This document shows, piece after piece, positions 1-9,238 of a stretch of DNA of 34,607 nucleotides. Below the pieces are notes generated by a model, which saw nothing but the letters and a program-made list of their open reading frames with translations, ran no database searches and was not told the origin of the DNA. The stretch is from the NCBI GenBank assembly GCA_945949405.1, contig CAMFEP010000005.1, forward strand, positions 1-34,607, read 5' to 3'. Both the position numbers and the translations under genes were made by a program. Source of the stretch: Kiritimatiellales bacterium (GTDB lineage: Bacteria > Verrucomicrobiota > Kiritimatiellia > UBA8416 > JAIOPI01). Within the stretch, counting starts at the first letter, position 1. Each line of letters starts with the position of its first letter.

Positions 1-25
1 CTACAGCCCCCAACCCGAATAAACC

Positions 26-55
26 TTGTTCCCCCTCCACGCCCCCTGCTAGCGT
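26..55 (+). promoter_or_regulatory. putative guaA promoter (TTGTTC-N18-TAGCGT)
   Basis: A -35-like TTGTTC (26-31) and a -10-like TAGCGT (50-55) are separated by 18 nt of very C-rich spacer. Only 10 nt lie between the -10 box and the guaA ATG, and there is no Shine-Dalgarno sequence, so the transcript would have a leader of only a few nucleotides. The same arrangement recurs before other genes in the window. Assigned by eye. Confidence 0.4.
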
Positions 56-65
56 CTGCCCTTCC

Positions 66-1607
66 ATGCAACCACACGACTGGATCGCCATTCTCGACTA
101 CGGCTCGCAATACAGCCAACTCATCGCCCGCCGCATCCGCGAGCAGCACGTCTATTGCGAACTGCTGCGCTTCGACACCCCCGCCGCCACCCTCGCCGCC
201 CGCAAACCCGCCGGCATCATCCTCTCCGGCGGCCCCTCGAGCGTCTTTGAACCCAACGCGCCCCTCGGCGACCCCAAACTTTTCGACCTCGGCCTCCCCG
301 TCCTCGGCATCTGCTACGGCATGCAGATGACCGCTAAGCTCCTCGGCGGCCACGTCAAACCCGGCCACAGCCGCGAGTACGGCCCCGCCCTCATCCAGCG
401 CACCGGCGACGCCCCGCTCTTCTCCGGCCTCCCCGGCGAACTCGACGTCTGGATGAGCCACGGCGATCAAGTCACCACCCTGCCCCCCGGCTTCGCCTCC
501 ATCGCCGGCACCCTCACCTGCCCCATCGCCGCCATGGCCGACGTCCAACGCCGCCTCTACGGCCTCCAGTTCCACCCCGAAGTCGTCCACACCCCGCGCG
601 GCGCCGAAATCCTGCGCCACTTTGTCTTCGATATCTGCCGCTGCAAGGGCGATTGGCAGATGTCCCAGTTCGTCCGCGAAAGTACCGACGCCATCCGCCG
701 CCGCGTCGGTACCGAGCACGTCGTCTGCGGCTTGAGCGGCGGAGTGGATTCCTCCGTCGTTGCCGTGCTGCTCCATCGCGCCCTCGGCAAGCAACTGCAT
801 TGCATCTTCGTGGACAACGGCCTCCTGCGCCACGGCGAGGCCGAACAAGTGGAAAAAACCTTCAGCGACTACGGCCTCGACCTGCACGTCTCCCACGCCC
901 AGGACCTGTTTCTCGGCCGCCTCAAGGGCGTCACCGACCCCGAGCAAAAACGCAAAATCATCGGCGCAACCTTCATCGAAGTCTTCGCCGCGGAAGCGCG
1001 CAAACTTGGCGACATCAAATTCCTCGCCCAGGGCACCCTCTATCCCGACGTCATCGAAAGCCTCTCACCCCTCGGCGGCCCCTCGGTCACGATCAAAAGC
1101 CACCACAATGTCGGTGGCCTGCCCCCCGATTTGAAATTCGAGCTCATCGAACCCGTGCGCGAACTGTTCAAGGACGAAGTCCGCGAGCTCGGCCGCGAGC
1201 TAGGCATCCCCGCCGCCATCGTGGACCGCCAGCCCTTCCCCGGCCCCGGCATGGCCGTGCGCGTCCTGGGTGAAGTCACCGCCGAACGCGTCGCAATCCT
1301 CCAACAAGCCGACCTGCGCGTGCAGGAGGAAATGCTCAAACTCCCCAACTACCGCGACATCTGGCAATCCTTCGCCGTGCTGCTCCCCGTCCAAACCGTC
1401 GGCGTCATGGGCGACGGCCGCACCTACGAAAACGTCGCCGCCCTGCGCGTCGTCGAAAGCCGCGACGGCATGACCGCCGACTGGCACCGCGTCCCCTACG
1501 ACACCCTCGCCCGCATCTCCAACCGCATCATCAACGAAGTCCGCGGCGTCAACCGCGTCGTCTTCGACATCTCTTCCAAGCCCCCCGCCACGATCGAGTG
1601 GGAATAA
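66..1607 (+). CDS. guaA: GMP synthase (glutamine-hydrolysing)
   Basis: Converts XMP, ATP and glutamine to GMP, the last step of guanine nucleotide synthesis, in the cytoplasm. The 513-residue length is normal for the single-chain bacterial enzyme. The N-terminal class I glutamine amidotransferase (about 1-195) has the nucleophile Cys83 in GICYGMQ and His170/Glu172 in QFHPEV, completing the triad. The ATP-pyrophosphatase domain follows with the P-loop SGGVDSS at about 224-230. The C-terminal dimerisation domain holds the XMP-binding segment and ends in the typical TIEWE. The ATG at 66 fits because residues [12 protein letters not shown] start immediately after it. There is no Shine-Dalgarno motif; the start sits 10 nt after a -10-like box. 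The gene stands alone, with no guaB nearby. All key residues are intact. Confidence 0.98.
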   Translation: MQPHDWIAILDYGSQYSQLIARRIREQHVYCELLRFDTPAATLAARKPAGIILSGGPSSVFEPNAPLGDPKLFDLGLPVLGICYGMQMTAKLLGGHVKPGHSREYGPALIQRTGDAPLFSGLPGELDVWMSHGDQVTTLPPGFASIAGTLTCPIAAMADVQRRLYGLQFHPEVVHTPRGAEILRHFVFDICRCKGDWQMSQFVRESTDAIRRRVGTEHVVCGLSGGVDSSVVAVLLHRALGKQLHCIFVDNGLLRHGEAEQVEKTFSDYGLDLHVSHAQDLFLGRLKGVTDPEQKRKIIGATFIEVFAAEARKLGDIKFLAQGTLYPDVIESLSPLGGPSVTIKSHHNVGGLPPDLKFELIEPVRELFKDEVRELGRELGIPAAIVDRQPFPGPGMAVRVLGEVTAERVAILQQADLRVQEEMLKLPNYRDIWQSFAVLLPVQTVGVMGDGRTYENVAALRVVESRDGMTADWHRVPYDTLARISNRIINEVRGVNRVVFDISSKPPATIEWE

Positions 1608-1617
1608 ACCTCGTCCC

Positions 1618-1680
1618 AGCTCCCAGCAGCCTTGCGCCGCCGGAGACAAAATTCGTGCTGCGGCGCACCTACCCAACGAC
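1618..1680. repeat. dispersed intergenic repeat, family D copy 1
   Basis: This roughly 60-bp stretch downstream of guaA matches 11643-11706. Both share CTCCCAGC, CCTTGCG, a GGAG-ACAAA-TTC block, GCTGCGG and CCAACG in the same order and orientation. The first half can fold as a short hairpin around CTTGC. It is non-coding and of unknown nature, and may be a REP-like or MITE-like unit. Confidence 0.6.
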
Positions 1681-1754
1681 GAATACTCCTCCGCAATCTT
1701 CCGCACCGCCCTCACATCGCGCACGTTGATCAACAGCCGCAGATTTCCAAATTT

Positions 1755-1816
1755 TGAACCGCAGAATGTCGAAGGCACTTCCGAGCCTTCATCATTCGGA
1801 ACTCAATATTCGTCAA
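1755..1816. repeat. dispersed repeat, family F copy 1
   Basis: TGAACCGCAGAAT-TCGAAGG followed by CATCATTC and then TCGTCAA is shared in order and spacing with 17704-17764. Both copies lie just upstream of the promoter of a + strand gene for an exported protein. This copy lacks the clear terminal inverted repeats seen in the second copy. Confidence 0.6.
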
Positions 1817-1860
1817 AAGGGTCTTATTTCGCTGCGTTCACCTTGACCCATCCCCACCAT

Positions 1861-1890
1861 TTGCTCCCCGCCCCCTGTAAATGCTATCAT
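1861..1890 (+). promoter_or_regulatory. putative promoter (TTGCTC-N18-TATCAT) of the CotH/lamin-tail gene
   Basis: TTGCTC (1861-1866) and TATCAT (1885-1890) are spaced by 18 nt and followed 7 nt later by an ATG (1898) that opens a five-codon ORF. The spacer is C-rich, as in the guaA and rnhC promoters. Confidence 0.45.
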
Positions 1891-1897
1891 ACCCCTG

Positions 1898-1915
1898 ATG
1901 ATTCGCCCTCGATAG
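1898..1915 (+). other. possible leaderless five-codon leader ORF (MIRPR-stop)
   Basis: ATG at 1898 lies 7 nt after the -10 box, the position where a leaderless start would fall, and encodes MIRPR before TAG at 1913-1915. The next codon, GTG at 1916, is in the same frame and continues through ATG 1922 into the long exported protein. It could be a reinitiation leader or chance; there is no direct evidence of translation. Confidence 0.25.
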
Positions 1916-1921
1916 GTGTAC

Positions 1922-4900
1922 ATGACAACCGCTTTTGCATACATGCGTAAAACACTGCAATTCTACGCATTTGCATGCACCCTCGCCCTCGCCGCCACCC
2001 ACGCCCGCGCCGCCACCGAAACCTTCACCACTTGGCCCACCACCACCGCCTTCGACACCTACACCAACGCCGGTTGGACCCTCTATAACGGCGAAATCCG
2101 CCCATCCCGCGGCGGCTATGGCACCACGCTCAACGGCACCGACAACTGCGCCTGGCTGGGCGATCTCGACACCGTCACCAACGCCTGGCTCCAAACACCA
2201 CTCTTCACCCAGGGCGTGCAGAAAATCTCCTTCTGGACCCGCCGCAACGATGCCGGCACCGGCACGAACGTCTTTGAACTGCAAGTCACCTCGGACACGC
2301 AGAATTGGACCACCGCCGCCATCTACACCAACGCCACCGCCACCTGGACCCCGCACACCAACGTGCTGAACCGTTTCGGCAACACCGCCCTGCGCCTGCG
2401 CAAAACCGCCGATAACGCTCCCACCCAATTCCTCGGCATCGATAGCGTGGATGTGCGCCCCGCCGACGCCGTGATCCTCGACAATCTCCAGCAAACACCC
2501 GCCTCACCAACTTCGGTGGAATCCGTCCAAATCCGCGCCAACCTCCTCGCCGCACCCTCCACCTCGAACGTCGTCTTGACCTGCCGCTACCGCATCGGCA
2601 CCAGCGGCGCCTTCACCACCTTGCCCATGGCCCCGGAATCGGGCGCCACCTTCCGCACCACCGCCCCAATCCCCGCCACCGGCAGCAACACCCAGGTCCA
2701 GTATTATGTGCAATGCGATTTCCAGGGCGCCGGCCAGTCCCCGCGCTTCCTCCCCGAATCCGGCAGCAACGCCCCCGCCTCCTACACCACCTCCAACCCC
2801 TACCTCGCCACCGCCCCGCGCACCCTCGATCCCTCCAGCCGCCGCACGCCCCTCACGATCACGGAAATCATGTACAACCCGGGCGCCGACTCCGAGTCCC
2901 TCGAATACATTGAACTCTTCAACACCGAGCCCGTGGCCCGCGACATCAGCGGCTATTCCATCTCCGGTTCGTCCGATTTCACCTTCCCCTCCAACACCAC
3001 CATCGCCGCCCGCAGTTTCCTCGTCATCGCCCGCGACCCCGCCGCCCTCACTTCGCATTACGGCCTCGCCAACGCCCTCGGCCCCCTCGACGCCGACCTT
3101 CCCAATGACGAGGCCACCCTGCGCCTGCGCAACAAACAGGACGCCGTGCTCCTCGAAGTCACCTACACCGACCTCGCCCCCTGGCCCAAAGCCCCCGATG
3201 GCACCGGCCATGCCCTCGTCCTCGCCTTCCCCGACCTCGGCGAACGCGATCCCGATGCCTGGACCTGGGGCGCCGAAATCGGCGGCTCCCCCGGCAAACT
3301 CGATCCCCCCATCACCGACCCATGCCATGGAGTCGTCATCAATGAATTCCTGGCCCACACGGACCTGCCCGATGTTGATTTCATCGAACTTTTCAACACG
3401 ACCACCCAGACGATCGATCTCTCGCTCTGCACCATCAGCGACAGGCTCACAACCAATCTATTCACCGTCCCACCGGGCTCCCTGATTCCGCCCCGCGGCT
3501 TCCTCGCGTATTCCCAACCCCAACTCGGTTATTCCTTGAGCAAAAGCGGCGGCGACATCCTCCTGCGCAACCCCGCCAACACGCGCGTACTCGACGCCCT
3601 GCATTTCGGCGCCAAAGCCAACGGCATCGCCAGCGGCCGCTACCCCGATGGCACCCCCAACGTCCACGAACTCACCACCACCACCTTCGGCACCACCAAC
3701 GCCCCCCTCCTGATCCGCGATATCGCCATCAATGAAATCATGTTCCACCCCATCTCGGGCAACGACGATGACGAGTATCTCGAACTCTATAACCGCGGCA
3801 CCGGCACCGTGGACCTCTCTAACTGGCGCCTCGAAAAAGGCGTCTCCTTCACCTTCCCGCCCGGCGCCTCCATCAGCTCGCACGGCTTCATGATCGTGGC
3901 CCGCAACATCACCAACCTGCTGGCCCGCCATGCCCAGCTCAACGCCGCCAACACCATCGGCAATTATCAAGGCAGCCTCTCGGATCGCGGCGAACGCATC
4001 GTCGTCTCCATGCCCGATGACCCGCTCTTCCCCGCCCTCGATCTGATCACGATCGATGACGTCACCTACACCGACGGCTGGGGCGCCTGGTCCGATGGCG
4101 GCGGCAGCAGCCTCGAACTCATCGACCCGCGCAGCGACAACCGCCGCCCCAGCAACTGGGCCGGCAGCGTTGAAACCAACAAGGCCGCCTGGACCACCCT
4201 CGAATACACGGGCACCCTCGCCAACGGCACCGCCTCCGCCAGCGCCCTAAACGTCATGGCCATGCAAGCCGGGGAATTCTTGCTCGACGACGTGGAGGTC
4301 ATCGTCGCGGGCGTCAACCGCATCAGCAACCCCGGCTTTCAAAGCAATCTCACCGGCTGGACCCTCGCCGGCACCCACAGCCGCAGCACCCGCGAAACCA
4401 CCGAGGGCTACTTGAGCACCGCCAGCCTCCACATCCGTGCCAGCGATCAGGGCCACGCCGCCAATCAAATCAGCAGCCCCCTCTCGCTCGTTCCCACGGA
4501 TGGACAAACCGTCACCATCCGTGCCAAAACACGCTGGCTGACCGGCTGGCCTTATCTCGTCCTCGCCCTCAACGGCGCCTGGCTGGAAGCCGCCGGACCA
4601 CTCTCTCTGCCCACGAACCTCGGCTCGCCGGGCCTCACCAACAGCCGCGCCCAAACCAATGGCCCGCCCGCCGTGGAGGAACTCACCCACGCCCCCATCC
4701 TGCCCACCAACCTGCAGCCCGTCTTGGTTTCCTGCCGCGTCCATGACCCCGACGGCATCGCCTCCGTCACCCTGCGCTATCGCCTGGACCCCAACACGAA
4801 TCGCATCAATGTCACCATGAACGACAACGGCACGAGCGGCGACGCCCTCGCCCGCGACGGCGTCTACAGCGGCTTGATCCCCGGTCAGGCCGCGAATGCC

Positions 4901-7900
4901 CTCGTGGGCTTCATCGTCGAGACCCGCGACACCGGCGCCCCGCAAGGCCTGCGCACCGTGCCCCTCGGAACGCTGGGAGGCGAAGGCCTCGTTCGCTTCG
5001 GCAGCCGCACGGAGAACGGCGTGCTCGCCACCTACAACGTCTGGATCACCGCCGCCACGCTCACCACCTGGAATTCGCGCGACCTCTATAGCGACGAACC
5101 CCTGCCCGCCACTTTCGTCTATGGCCGCCACCGCGCCGTGTATGCAGGCGGCGTCCGCTATCGCGGCAATTCCCGCGTCTTCGACGGCCCCACCAGCTAC
5201 GCCCCGGCCAACGACCCCAAAACCCCCAATCAGGCGCGCGGCGCCTTCTCGGTGACGCTCACCGGCGGCGAACGCCTCCTGGGCACGGACGAACTGGAAC
5301 TGGATTCCCTCGGCCAGATCGGGCGCCAATATTCTCTGCAAGGCGAACGCCACAGCTATTGGATCGCCGAACAACTCGGCGTCCCCCATGTCAATGCGCG
5401 CATGATCCACCTGCGCATCAATGAATCCGACCGCGGTGCGTTGCAGGATCTGCAAACCCCCGCCCGCGATTTCGCGCAAAGTTGGTCGCCAACCTACAGC
5501 GACGCGCGCCTCTTCAAACTCGAACAGGGCGAGGCCCTCGCCAATTACACCTCGGGTGGCGCCAAATCCAAGGCGCGCTATCGCGCCAATTGGCCCGCCA
5601 AACGCCTCGATGCGCCCAGCGACGATTTCTCAACCCTCTACCCCCTCGTGGACGCCTTCAACCAGGCCAGCAACACGCTCTTCGAGGCCCGCGCCAGTGC
5701 CCTCATCGACACGCGCGACTGGCTCGGCTATTTCGCCGTGAACCACATCGTGGGCAACGAGGACAGCTGGGGCTATTTCTACCCCCACAACATCTACCTC
5801 GAAGCCACGCCCGGCCACCGCGCGCGCCTCTTCATGTACGACATGGATTGGAGCCTTGGCTTCACCGGTGCGGATTTTAACGACGACCTTTTCCGATGCG
5901 ATGATCCCATCATCGCCCGCTTCCTCGGCCTGCCCCCGTTCCGCCGCGCCTACTGGCGCCTGATGAAGGAGGCCGCCGAGGGCCCCCTCACCGCCGCCCA
6001 AAATGATCCCGTCATGGACGCTTGGTACGCCGCCCTGCTGACCAATAACGCCCATGTGGCCTACAACGGCTTCAACAACCCGCCCTACTCCCCCGACCAG
6101 CCCTCGCCGGCCGCTCCCTCCCGCAGCATTCGTGGCTTCGTCAACGGCCGACGCGCCTACATCAACACCCAACTCTCCGCCCTCGTTGCCGCGCCCTTCG
6201 CCGTGACCAACAACAACGGCGCCAATTTTTCAACGCTCACCCGCGTCTTCACCCTCGAAGGCTCCGCCCCCATCCATGTGGAAACAATCCGCCTGAACGG
6301 CCTCGCGCAAACCATGACCTGGCCCCAAGTCACGGGCTGGCGCACCGCCGTCGGCCTCCAGCCCGGCGCCAACGCCCTGTTGCTGGAAGGCTATGACAGC
6401 ACCGGACAACTCGTGGGCAGCGACACCATCACCCTCACCTATCTCGGCCAGGAGGTCTCGCCCATCGGCAACATCGTCATCAATGAAATCCACTATCACC
6501 CCGTCACGGACGGCGCGGAGTTCGTCGAAATCCACAACCGTTCGGGCTCGGCGAGTTTCGACCTCGCCGGCTGGCGCGTCAACGGCGCCGGCGTGGACCT
6601 TCCCGGCGGCACCGTCATTGGCCCCGGTGAGTACCGCGTGCTCGCCGGCGATTTACAGGTCTACGCCACGTCCTACACCAATGTGGAACTCGCGATCGCC
6701 ACCCTCGGTGGTGGCCTGGATGACGATGGCGAAAGCCTGCAGTTACTGCGCCCGCTGGGCAGTAACGCCTGGCAGGTTGTGGATGAAGTTCGCTACGCCG
6801 ACACCCCGCCCTGGCCCACCCCCGCCGATGGCTCCGGCCCCTCGCTGCAATTGCGCAATCCAGCCCTCGACAACCGCCGCCCCGGCAGCTGGGCCGCCGT
6901 GACCAACGCCGGCCTCGCCGCCTTCACCCCCGGCAGCATCAACTCCCTGTTCACCAATCTGTCGGACTTTGCAAACCTCTGGCTCAACGAAGTCATGCCC
7001 TCGAATGTCACCGTCACGGTCGATAACGTCAGCGAAGCCGACCCCTGGATCGAACTCTACAATGACGCCACCACCACCCTGGACCTCGCGGCGGAAAGTA
7101 TTTATCTCACCGACGACCTCGCCCAGCCCGAACGCTGGCCTGTCCCGCCCGGCTGGTCCATGAGCCCCGGCAGCCGCCTGTTGGTCTGGGCCGACGCCCA
7201 AACGAATCAAACCGCCCCCGGATTTTTGCACGCAAACTTCCGCCTGAATCCCACGAACGGTCTGATCGCACTGGTGCAGCGCAAAAACGGGACCTCCTAT
7301 GTGCTGGATTCCCTGACCTACGACAACCTCGGCCCCGACCAGTCCTATGGCTCATTCCCCGATGGCGATCCAGCACACCGCCAGATTTTCCACGTCCCCA
7401 CACCCGGCTCGATCAACAACCCCACGTCGCAAACCGCCATGATCCGCATCAACGAGTGGATGGCGGATAACACGCGCGTACCGGTCGATAACTCCGGTGG
7501 TTTTTTCGATTGGTGCGAACTATTCAACGCCGGCCCGGACCCCGTCAACCTGGGCGGCTTCCATCTCACCGATGACCTGTCCCGCTCGAATAAATTCACC
7601 ATCCCGGGCGGCCACATCATCGACGGCTACGGATTTCTTATCGTCTTGGCCGACGACAACGCCGCCACGAATGGCCCGGGCACCGAGTTGCATGTGAACT
7701 TCAAACTGTCCAAGAATGGCGATGCACTCGGTGTCTTTGCCCCGGACGGCACGCTGCTCGATGCCGTGCAGTTTGGCCCCCAACATCAGGATGTGAGTGA
7801 AGGACGCTGGCCGGACGGCGACGGTCCGCTGTACACGCTGGCCCGCCCCACCCCCGGCAGCACCAACATCCCCCTGCGCACGGCAACCCTCTCGTCGCTG

Positions 7901-8095
7901 GTGTCCACCGGATTGTCGCTGCACTGGGCCGGACAGTCAGGCGTCGTGTATCAGGTGGATTACAAACCGTCCTTGACCGCCACCAACTGGTCCTCCGCCG
8001 GCACCGTCACCGCCACATCCGCCAACGTCACCTTCACCGCCCCCACCAGCCAAACCCAGCGCTTCTACCGCATCCGCTGGGATGTGGAAAATTGA
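1922..8095 (+). CDS. giant secreted lamin-tail / CotH-domain protein
   Basis: About 2058 residues. The N-terminus (ATG 1922, or in-frame ATG 1943) is a signal peptide with a hydrophobic core (FACTLALAATHARA), so the protein is exported. At least six lamin-tail (LTD) beta-sandwich modules can be read from INE/TEI starts followed by (Y/F)IEL(F/Y)N: about residues 310, 470, 600, 1520, 1690 and 1840. A short conserved segment, SLEL-PRSDNRRPSNWA, occurs after the third and, with changes, after the fourth. The middle (about 1030-1420) is a CotH-type kinase-like domain with RYRGNSR and MYDMDW near residues 1304-1309, the latter a likely metal/ATP-binding motif. A choice-of-anchor-like Ig domain precedes it. 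The C-terminus ends in a beta domain finishing FYRIRW, seen in many verrucomicrobial exported proteins; no PEP-CTERM or LPXTG signal is visible. Substrate unknown. ATG 1922 has AGGTG close upstream. Confidence 0.85.
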   Translation: MTTAFAYMRKTLQFYAFACTLALAATHARAATETFTTWPTTTAFDTYTNAGWTLYNGEIRPSRGGYGTTLNGTDNCAWLGDLDTVTNAWLQTPLFTQGVQKISFWTRRNDAGTGTNVFELQVTSDTQNWTTAAIYTNATATWTPHTNVLNRFGNTALRLRKTADNAPTQFLGIDSVDVRPADAVILDNLQQTPASPTSVESVQIRANLLAAPSTSNVVLTCRYRIGTSGAFTTLPMAPESGATFRTTAPIPATGSNTQVQYYVQCDFQGAGQSPRFLPESGSNAPASYTTSNPYLATAPRTLDPSSRRTPLTITEIMYNPGADSESLEYIELFNTEPVARDISGYSISGSSDFTFPSNTTIAARSFLVIARDPAALTSHYGLANALGPLDADLPNDEATLRLRNKQDAVLLEVTYTDLAPWPKAPDGTGHALVLAFPDLGERDPDAWTWGAEIGGSPGKLDPPITDPCHGVVINEFLAHTDLPDVDFIELFNTTTQTIDLSLCTISDRLTTNLFTVPPGSLIPPRGFLAYSQPQLGYSLSKSGGDILLRNPANTRVLDALHFGAKANGIASGRYPDGTPNVHELTTTTFGTTNAPLLIRDIAINEIMFHPISGNDDDEYLELYNRGTGTVDLSNWRLEKGVSFTFPPGASISSHGFMIVARNITNLLARHAQLNAANTIGNYQGSLSDRGERIVVSMPDDPLFPALDLITIDDVTYTDGWGAWSDGGGSSLELIDPRSDNRRPSNWAGSVETNKAAWTTLEYTGTLANGTASASALNVMAMQAGEFLLDDVEVIVAGVNRISNPGFQSNLTGWTLAGTHSRSTRETTEGYLSTASLHIRASDQGHAANQISSPLSLVPTDGQTVTIRAKTRWLTGWPYLVLALNGAWLEAAGPLSLPTNLGSPGLTNSRAQTNGPPAVEELTHAPILPTNLQPVLVSCRVHDPDGIASVTLRYRLDPNTNRINVTMNDNGTSGDALARDGVYSGLIPGQAANALVGFIVETRDTGAPQGLRTVPLGTLGGEGLVRFGSRTENGVLATYNVWITAATLTTWNSRDLYSDEPLPATFVYGRHRAVYAGGVRYRGNSRVFDGPTSYAPANDPKTPNQARGAFSVTLTGGERLLGTDELELDSLGQIGRQYSLQGERHSYWIAEQLGVPHVNARMIHLRINESDRGALQDLQTPARDFAQSWSPTYSDARLFKLEQGEALANYTSGGAKSKARYRANWPAKRLDAPSDDFSTLYPLVDAFNQASNTLFEARASALIDTRDWLGYFAVNHIVGNEDSWGYFYPHNIYLEATPGHRARLFMYDMDWSLGFTGADFNDDLFRCDDPIIARFLGLPPFRRAYWRLMKEAAEGPLTAAQNDPVMDAWYAALLTNNAHVAYNGFNNPPYSPDQPSPAAPSRSIRGFVNGRRAYINTQLSALVAAPFAVTNNNGANFSTLTRVFTLEGSAPIHVETIRLNGLAQTMTWPQVTGWRTAVGLQPGANALLLEGYDSTGQLVGSDTITLTYLGQEVSPIGNIVINEIHYHPVTDGAEFVEIHNRSGSASFDLAGWRVNGAGVDLPGGTVIGPGEYRVLAGDLQVYATSYTNVELAIATLGGGLDDDGESLQLLRPLGSNAWQVVDEVRYADTPPWPTPADGSGPSLQLRNPALDNRRPGSWAAVTNAGLAAFTPGSINSLFTNLSDFANLWLNEVMPSNVTVTVDNVSEADPWIELYNDATTTLDLAAESIYLTDDLAQPERWPVPPGWSMSPGSRLLVWADAQTNQTAPGFLHANFRLNPTNGLIALVQRKNGTSYVLDSLTYDNLGPDQSYGSFPDGDPAHRQIFHVPTPGSINNPTSQTAMIRINEWMADNTRVPVDNSGGFFDWCELFNAGPDPVNLGGFHLTDDLSRSNKFTIPGGHIIDGYGFLIVLADDNAATNGPGTELHVNFKLSKNGDALGVFAPDGTLLDAVQFGPQHQDVSEGRWPDGDGPLYTLARPTPGSTNIPLRTATLSSLVSTGLSLHWAGQSGVVYQVDYKPSLTATNWSSAGTVTATSANVTFTAPTSQTQRFYRIRWDVEN

Positions 8096-8106
8096 AATGT
8101 CGTGAT

Positions 8107-8157
8107 GGGCGGCCGCCTGACCGCCCAAAGGTGGCCCGGGCGCTCCGCGCGCGGGCA
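8107..8157. repeat. palindrome plus REP family C copy 1 (GTGG-headed)
   Basis: The convergent junction between two stop codons holds a GGCGGCCGCC palindrome (inside 8107-8126). It is followed directly by AAAGGTGGCCCGGGCGCT-CCGCGCGCGGGCA (8127-8157). The latter is one of four near-identical units and has GTGG at the foot of a GC-rich hairpin, the layout known for REPs recognised by RAYT transposases. It may also act as a bidirectional transcript end. Confidence 0.75.
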
Positions 8158-8172
8158 AGTTGAATTCTTTTC

Positions 8173-9093
8173 CTACTTCACAGCACTGAAATTGCCACTG
8201 AAGACGATCACGCCGTTCGAGGCCGAGGAAGACGCCGAGCCCTGGATATTGCCAACGATGCGCTGGTCCACCACCGTGCCAGGGTATTGAATCTCCCCCG
8301 CAACGCCGCCCTCGTTGACGGAGCCCACAAGCACGAAGCTCGACCCGGATAATGAAGCTTCCATGTTCTGCCCATCACGCAGATTGTCCGACTGCACCAC
8401 GCCCTGCTCCGAAATCGTGATGGTCAACCCACTGGATTCGCAGGTACTCGTGCCGTCCGGGTTCTGCCGGCAAGTCGTGTCGGTGCCTGTATAGGTGCCG
8501 GCCGCCGGCGTGGGCCCGCCACCCCCGCCACCGCCATCGTCACCCCCGCCGCCACCACTTTGTGACAGCGCATACGCGACACCACCCACCGCCAGAATGC
8601 CGCCGCCGATCAACGCCGGCTTCACCCAACTGGACTGCGCTTCCCCTCCGGATTCTCCACTCGCACTCGTCCCCACTCCCGTGGTCCCTGCACCTGTTTT
8701 TACACCTGTTCCCGAACGCACGTGCACCGTGTACCACGGCGTTTCGACCGGCGCATCGGCGGCATCGCGCGCTTCAATGTAGTAGTACACCTCGGGGAGA
8801 CGCGCCAGCATCGGCTCCGGAATGCTGCCCGTATAAACCCCGGGGCCAAGCATGCTCATCGGCACCCGAAACGGCGCCGCATCCTTCGACGTGGCGAACA
8901 AAAGCGTCACCGACTTGGGCACGCCGCCGGAGATGCGCGCGCGAATAGTCAGGCTCTGCCCGGGAATCGCCGAATGCACCGGCGCATGCTCAATCACCGG
9001 AACTCCGGTGGCTTCGCCCGCTTCCACCGCGCGCCCCGCGGCGAGCGTCAGGAAAACGGCCAGCAACAGTCCTCTGGATACACGCGAAAACAT
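8173..9093 (-). CDS. exported membrane-anchored beta-domain protein, unknown function
   Basis: 306 residues; not recognised as a named family. The start at ATG 9093 opens directly on a signal peptide (MFSRVSRGLLLAVFLTLAAG), whereas the longer reading would bury it. Residues about 30-130 form an Ig/FN3-like beta domain (IPGQSLTIRARISGG to YYYIEARDA). A Ser/Gly linker and one membrane helix follow (about 157-177, ALIGGGILAVGGVAYALS). Next come a Gly/Asp-rich spacer (about 180-195) and a C-terminal beta-rich domain with two cysteines (CRQNPDGTSTC). The order suggests two soluble domains separated by a single membrane pass. It has its own putative promoter and is separated from the upstream glycosyltransferase by a double REP, so it is probably transcribed alone. 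Confidence 0.75.
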   Translation of the reverse strand: MFSRVSRGLLLAVFLTLAAGRAVEAGEATGVPVIEHAPVHSAIPGQSLTIRARISGGVPKSVTLLFATSKDAAPFRVPMSMLGPGVYTGSIPEPMLARLPEVYYYIEARDAADAPVETPWYTVHVRSGTGVKTGAGTTGVGTSASGESGGEAQSSWVKPALIGGGILAVGGVAYALSQSGGGGGDDGGGGGGGPTPAAGTYTGTDTTCRQNPDGTSTCESSGLTITISEQGVVQSDNLRDGQNMEASLSGSSFVLVGSVNEGGVAGEIQYPGTVVDQRIVGNIQGSASSSASNGVIVFSGNFSAVK

Positions 9094-9100
9094 GACGGGC

Positions 9101-9128
9101 AGACTAGTGATTTCCACCCCATCTGCAA
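9101..9128 (-). promoter_or_regulatory. putative promoter (TTGCAG-N16-TAGTCT)
   Basis: On the minus strand, TTGCAG (9128-9123) and TAGTCT (9106-9101) are separated by 16 nt. Seven nucleotides then lead to the ATG at 9093, with no Shine-Dalgarno motif. This fits the near-leaderless layout of other genes here. Confidence 0.4.
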
Positions 9129-9162
9129 GCCAAAAGGCGGCTGGCCTGTATCCATCCGAAAA

Positions 9163-9238
9163 TGTAGGGGCCGCGCTTGCGCGGACCTAGTGGCCCTATC
9201 GCGACGGTTTTGGAGGGGCGCTTGCGCCCAGCCACTAC
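9163..9238. repeat. double REP unit (BIME-like), family B copy 1 plus an inverted partner
   Basis: TGTAGGGG followed by the hairpin CCGCGC-TT-GCGCGG (9163-9187) is a GTAG-headed REP. It is followed by TAGTGGC ... GCCACTA (9188-9194 and 9231-9237) enclosing a second perfect hairpin, GGGCGC-TT-GCGCCC (9216-9229). Read on the minus strand, this second unit again begins with GTAG. The stop codon of the glycosyltransferase (9235-9237) lies inside it, so the element probably also ends that transcript. Confidence 0.8.

Noticed and set aside
4247-5479. 410-codon minus strand frame
   Set aside because: Antisense to the CotH/lamin-tail gene; Gly/Ala-rich noise typical of GC-rich DNA.
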